From: Hydractinia symbiolongicarpus
Lineage: Eukaryota; Cnidaria; Hydrozoa; Anthoathecata; Hydractiniidae
NCBI RefSeq assembly: GCF_029227915.1
Contig: NC_079881.1
Location: 19,071,501 to 19,135,500, forward strand
Length of the DNA stretch: 64,000 nucleotides
Reading direction: 5' to 3'
A model generated the notes under the pieces. It was not told the origin of the DNA. It saw nothing but the letters and a program-made list of their open reading frames with translations, and searched no databases. Positions 59,836 to 64,000 of this stretch are shown in pieces (the stretch's first letter is position 1; each line of letters begins with the position of its first letter). The position numbers and the translations under genes were made by a program.

Positions 59836-60838
59836 CTGAATTAGTGGGATTACTAAATTAACACATTGTCCAATCGACAAAGAGGATATGATTAAAGAAA
59901 AGAGGAAAAAACCAGTATAATTATTGGTACATTTCTTCAATCATAAAACATTGGACACGACAAGGGCACAATAGACAGTTTACATCCAATGACGATTGCA
60001 CACAAGAAGATATTCCTTAAACAAACTAGGCATTTCGTGGCAACCTCATTCCCAGGGCTATTTAAGGTTCATTTCATCAGGAAAAGAATTCCCATAAGTA
60101 AAGATAGAGTGTTCTTCTTGCTTTATGACTTTCTAAAAACAAGAACTCAGCCCGCAAAATATCTATTTAATTGTTCCAAACGTGGTTTAAATCTCTTTTC
60201 TACCGAGCGTCGGAATTCCGGAATTTGTTTTAAAAATTGAGCGAAGGATCCAGTTACAAGGGTGTAATTTGGCTCAAGGGACTAGAAAAATGGTTCCACT
60301 TAGCGAATGTTCCACTTATCCGGCGTACCACTCATCCGAAGAAATTAAGAGAGTTTGATAACGCAAATCCAAGGCATCAAGAAAAATGGTTCGACTTACT
60401 AAAATTTCTAATTATCCGGGGTTCCACATTTTGAGCGGCAACTGTTTAACTAAATTAGCTCTACAGTTAATCTTTTAGTTAGCTAAACTGTTAAAAGTAA
60501 AATTTTACATAGCTCGCTAGCTATAAGAAGTTTTTTAAATACAAAATGCACTCCTAACAAGTTCTATAAGTTTGATAAGTAGTATTAAATGAGGTTGCAG
60601 CCTATTTTGTGTTACCATATTATCTCCAGCTAGCACATATCGTAAAATCAAACAAATTTCTTAAATGTTTAGCAAAAACATCACTTTTAAAATTTGCTTA
60701 TATGCTTGACAATAACAGAAAACAGCGTATCATCGCAAAACCAAAAACATCAAATTTTAGAGGGGAACAACTCAAAAAATTAATACTTCACTCTATGTTA
60801 CAAGTTGTAAGAATCCATACGTGATAAAAAAGATATAG
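59836..60838. other. Unannotated spacer with a solo CAACCTC terminus
   Basis: 'gcaacctcattcccagggct' at 60040-60058 is one more copy of the recurrent terminus. Around 60285-60430 'aaaatggttccacttag', 'atggttcgacttacta' and 'atccggcgtaccactcatcc' form a weak internal duplication. No gene is recognised. Confidence 0.4.
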
Positions 60839-60900
60839 TTCCCATACCTGTTCGATGAAAACACTATCATGGCTGTGTTTTCATCGAACAGGTATGGGAA
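60839..60900. repeat. Perfect 26-bp inverted repeat with 10-nt loop
   Basis: Left arm 60839-60864 (starts 'ttcccatacctgttcgatg', ends 'aaaacac') is exactly complementary to right arm 60875-60900. The loop is 'tatcatggct'. The lack of any mismatch suggests a recent origin or selection. Confidence 0.95.
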
Positions 60901-61304
60901 AATCTACCATTTTTCGTACTCTATTTCACATTTCACACTAAGAATCCAACAATACCCAAATGTACCATACATTTTTTGAAAATCGAAGAGTTCTACTGAT
61001 CATATATAATTTGATTTTCATACAGCACTTAATCACCAAAAACAGCAAAAAATTATACAGAAAAATATACTATGCAGACTCCGCCTTAACGTGGAATGGA
61101 AAGGTAGAATAGAAGGTACAATATTCAGTGAGTTCAAAAATTTCACAGGAGCCGCTAAGTAACATATTGAAATAATTGTTAAACATTTGAGCCCTTCTGA
61201 AAACAATTGACGGGATATGCCCGTTGAAGATGTTAAAGACAACAAATATAAATTGTTGGTATACATTATTTGTTCAAATTTTTGGCTTGTGCAACTGTTT
61301 CATG
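60901..61304. other. Spacer, no gene
   Basis: No coding or structured signal is seen apart from the neighbouring repeats. Confidence 0.4.
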
Positions 61305-61436
61305 TCTATATCCTGCAGTTAATGCCCTGCACAGGATGCCGTGCATAAAATGCTCTACAGTCGATGCCCTACAGTTGATGCCCCGTAGTTGATACCCTGT
61401 ACTGGATATTCTACACTGGATGACCTGTAGATGATT
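61305..61436. repeat. Degenerate 14-bp minisatellite
   Basis: About nine units near 14 bp on the pattern 'ctacagttgatgcc' (variants ctgcacaggatgcc, ccgtagttgatacc, ctgtactggatatt, ctacactggatgac). It is considerably more diverged than the arrays at 43537 and 47707. Confidence 0.8.
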
Positions 61437-62347
61437 ATTTTCTCTTGTTGTGGTAAGTACACTGGGATTTATAACAAATATGTCACAAGATTTAACTTGG
61501 TTATACATAAAATTAATCCAAACAACCTATCTACAATCTTAGTCGGAATATGTTTAGACAAGACGGCTAATTTCAATATTTAATTTTGAACTTGTCAAAA
61601 TTCACTTGTCAATGGAATGTTCAGAGTGGACTTAGGACTTACCATTTTAGATTATTTGGTTAAGTCCAAACTCTTACAATGTGCAAATTGTTGCTGTCAT
61701 CAGCATGACAAGTTTCCACGAATTTCTGGACCTTCGTGGGCCCCGACGTGGATTATTTGGATGATCAGGGTACATGCGTGCTAGAGAATGCGACTAGCAA
61801 GTTTTAAACGCTGTCTACGAGGCCTACGCGTGTGCAGAAGGAGCGAATTTGAGACATTGACCGTTTGAAGTTTTTGTCCATATTTGAAAAATGGCCAAAT
61901 AACTGAGTTTATATGAATACTGAATGAACTGAATAAATGAGTTTAGTGTTTTTCTTTTTTTCTTTACAATATACATACAATAAGTAAAAATTAAAATTGC
62001 TAAAATTTGCTTATAAATAAATGTCTATAATAAGTTTCTGAATTAGTTAAATATTACAATAATATTTGCAAATTTTGTTATTTGCAATAAAAATGCGGCA
62101 TTAAAGTATAAGAAATAAAAAGTGCTCCCTTGCTACAACTTGTTCTGTAGTTTATCATATAAAATGCACAGAAAACATTTTTGTTTTTTTAAAAAACATT
62201 ATCACGCCAACGTCAATTATTGCTTAAGTTTCAACGAATTGCTCACGTAAAGCTGTTAGAACATTGGCATCTCCAACAAACTTTGCACACAATAGGATGT
62301 TAATGTAATTTTTCCACTGTTTAAGGACACAAGTAATTAAGTGTATT
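61437..62347. other. Spacer 3' of the second RGG membrane-protein gene
   Basis: No gene is recognised. It contains the presumed 3' untranslated region of paralogue B at its right end. Confidence 0.4.
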
Positions 62348-62743
62348 TTAGTCACAGCAATAGGCTATAAGAAATATTAGTAACATAACCCCAAAAATGC
62401 AGCCAATCACAATACCAGAAATTTCACCACCACCTAGTTCTCCTGAATTTCCTGAACCACCCTTTGGTCTGTATCGTCTACCGCCACCACGGCTGCGGCC
62501 ACCACCTCCCCGCCCTCTAGCTTGAGGATGCGGTATTAATTTCAATTCACCTTCATTTAGTGTAACTTCTTCTTTTCTATTGTCTTCTTCTTCTTCTTCC
62601 TTAGTTTGAAAGGTCTCATCAGTAAGATGATTTTTTTCTTCTTGTATTTCAGTCGTCGTGTTTTCATTTAGCTTGAGAGCATCGATATCTTTATACAAAG
62701 AACAGAGTGTTAGAAAGATTATAACCAATAAATATGTCTTCAT
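62348..62743 (-). CDS. Small single-pass membrane protein with RGG-rich ectodomain, paralogue B
   Basis: A 131-residue intronless frame with the same plan as paralogue A. The signal peptide is at 1-22 (MKTYLLVIIFLTLCSLY). An acidic domain at about 25-65 includes a run of Glu (KEEEEEDNRKEE). A Gly/Arg segment at 76-95 (RGRGGGGRSRGGGRRYRPK) is followed by a Gly/Ser hinge. A membrane span lies at about 109-128, with a very short tail ending in Cys-Cys-Asp. It shares with paralogue A the KLN...IQE motif after the signal peptide, LNE-E-KL before the RGG part, and the start context 'caaaatgaagac'/'taaaatgaagac'. The two genes are 6.5 kb apart on the same strand with no gene between them, consistent with tandem duplication. 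Function unknown. Confidence 0.75.
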   Translation of the reverse strand: MKTYLLVIIFLTLCSLYKDIDALKLNENTTTEIQEEKNHLTDETFQTKEEEEEDNRKEEVTLNEGELKLIPHPQARGRGGGGRSRGGGRRYRPKGGSGNSGELGGGEISGIVIGCIFGVMLLIFLIAYCCD

Positions 62744-62801
62744 TTTATGTTTTGATTTCTCCTGTTTCGTATTGACTTGCTATGTATGCTGCGGATCAAC
62801 T

Positions 62802-62809
62802 CTTTTATA
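62802..62809 (-). promoter_or_regulatory. TATA box of paralogue B
   Basis: TATAAAAG on the minus strand, ending 59 nt upstream of the start codon, matching the arrangement at paralogue A. Confidence 0.7.
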
Positions 62810-64000
62810 GTATCACTGCGTAATGATGTCATAAATTTATTACGTCATAATTATTCTTTACTATTATAATACCATTATGGCTGACATGTGAAACTCCTGT
62901 GTCAGCATCACGGAAATTAACTTTCAGCATGACGTCACCAATGCTTAGAAATTCTAAATCAACTTTTTTCTTTTTATTAAATCTGTAAAATTATTTTTTT
63001 CCACCTAATCACACAAAAACCTTTAATCCAAATAAAGTTAATAATGTATTAATTTGAAACATTTAAAATAACATATGTACTTTCACAATATTGACCACTA
63101 TCCAATCGTCAGGTACCACTAATTCCCCACAACACACCTACTTTCAAAAACTGCTCAATTAACCTTTTTCCTTTCACTTATTTAGAAAATGTTTTCCTTT
63201 AGCATCCACAAAAATGTCTTCTAAATACCACTCATTTAATATACCGGTGAATGGTTATTATCAAGTACAAGATGAAGTATGGTGGATTTTGGGAAGAACT
63301 CCCTTTTTTTGCGGAATGCGCGCTTGCTTGTAGCCTTGAGTGTATATACAAATGGTTATTCCGCCTAGTTAAGATAAAAGTAATATAAAATACAAAATCT
63401 ACATACAAGTTAAAATCTGTAAAATCACAAGAAATCATTGTGGCGAACAGATAGAGTGGAATAAGAGGGAAGTAATTAGACTAAAGACTAAGGACCAACA
63501 ATAAGAGAAAACAAGCAGAATGCAAAATTCAAGTCAAAACATTTAGGTATTTACATAACAACAATAATCTTTCTTGTTTTTTTTATTGTCAATCATTTGG
63601 ACGAAAAGTGTCAAGATTGTTAATTGAGACAAAACGTTAACTTGATCAACCTCTGCACGTTTCAAGCCAGTTCAGTTATGGTAGATCGTTATTCTCAAGC
63701 GTCCAAATCACGTCATTAAGATTTACTTCACTTTAATAGTTATTAACTTCTAAAGAATTTCAATTGCTTCCTTGATATCTAATTCGAGTTTGGCTAACAA
63801 TTAATTTTCATGATCGTTGTCTCGTCCGGCCCACTATTTTTTGGCAGTTTTTTTTATAAGTAATGTTAATTTTTTTCACTTTTTGTAAAATTTATTAAAA
63901 ATAAAAATTCAGGGGTGCGGGCGATTGGAGATTAAGATGACGTGTCGGTTAAGCACTGCTTCAATCGAAAACAAACCTTAGATGGTTGCGTGCCTCGCAT
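62810..64000. other. Region upstream of paralogue B, no gene recognised
   Basis: A TGACGTCA (CRE/ATF-type) site lies near 62931. The rest is AT-rich with one unsupported 68-codon frame (63232-63438 minus). Confidence 0.4.

Overview
This is an AT-rich piece of animal (metazoan) nuclear DNA. Genes are split by small to medium introns with GT...AG boundaries, and the spaces between them are full of minisatellites, short hairpin elements, a tRNA-type SINE and a decayed LINE. The protein families (EBP2, an HSF-type factor, DUS1L, a C2H2 zinc-finger protein) and the CR1/Jockey-like LINE fit an invertebrate. Composition and repeat style suggest a cnidarian such as a hydrozoan, but that is an inference and not proven here.

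Layout. 0-4.7 kb: dispersed repeats, a 30-bp minisatellite, and the last two exons of a small coiled-coil protein on the plus strand. 6.6-12.0 kb: a complete nine-exon EBP2 (EBNA1BP2) gene on the minus strand, including a GC-AG intron. 13.4-13.9 kb: two tandem SINE copies. 17.1-18.1 kb: a single-exon atypical heat-shock-factor-like gene (minus). 20.5-28.0 kb: a complete twelve-exon DUS1L tRNA dihydrouridine synthase gene (minus). 28.9-30.5 kb: a two-exon, probably mitochondrial, mTERF-like gene (minus). 31.6-38.6 kb: no intact gene, but a decayed coding stretch and several repeats. 38.7-47.7 kb: a large two-exon C2H2 zinc-finger gene (plus) whose 5.1-kb intron holds a satellite array. 48.4-51.7 kb: a broken non-LTR retrotransposon (minus) between two blocks of the same 21-bp minisatellite. 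51.8-54.2 kb: a possible TTAA-flanked non-autonomous element. 55.4 and 62.3 kb: two intronless paralogous genes (minus), each with a TATA box at the same distance from the start codon. They encode small membrane proteins with a signal peptide, an acidic domain, an RGG-rich segment and one membrane span.

How the genes relate. EBP2 (ribosome biogenesis), DUS1L (tRNA modification) and the putative mTERF protein (mitochondrial expression) are all RNA- or translation-related housekeeping genes on one strand, but nothing shows co-regulation. Five spliced genes carry a good 3' splice site 6-47 nt upstream of the start codon, which fits spliced-leader trans-splicing or very short 5' leader exons. The two TATA-type membrane-protein genes lack this. 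The least explained coding content is that membrane-protein pair.
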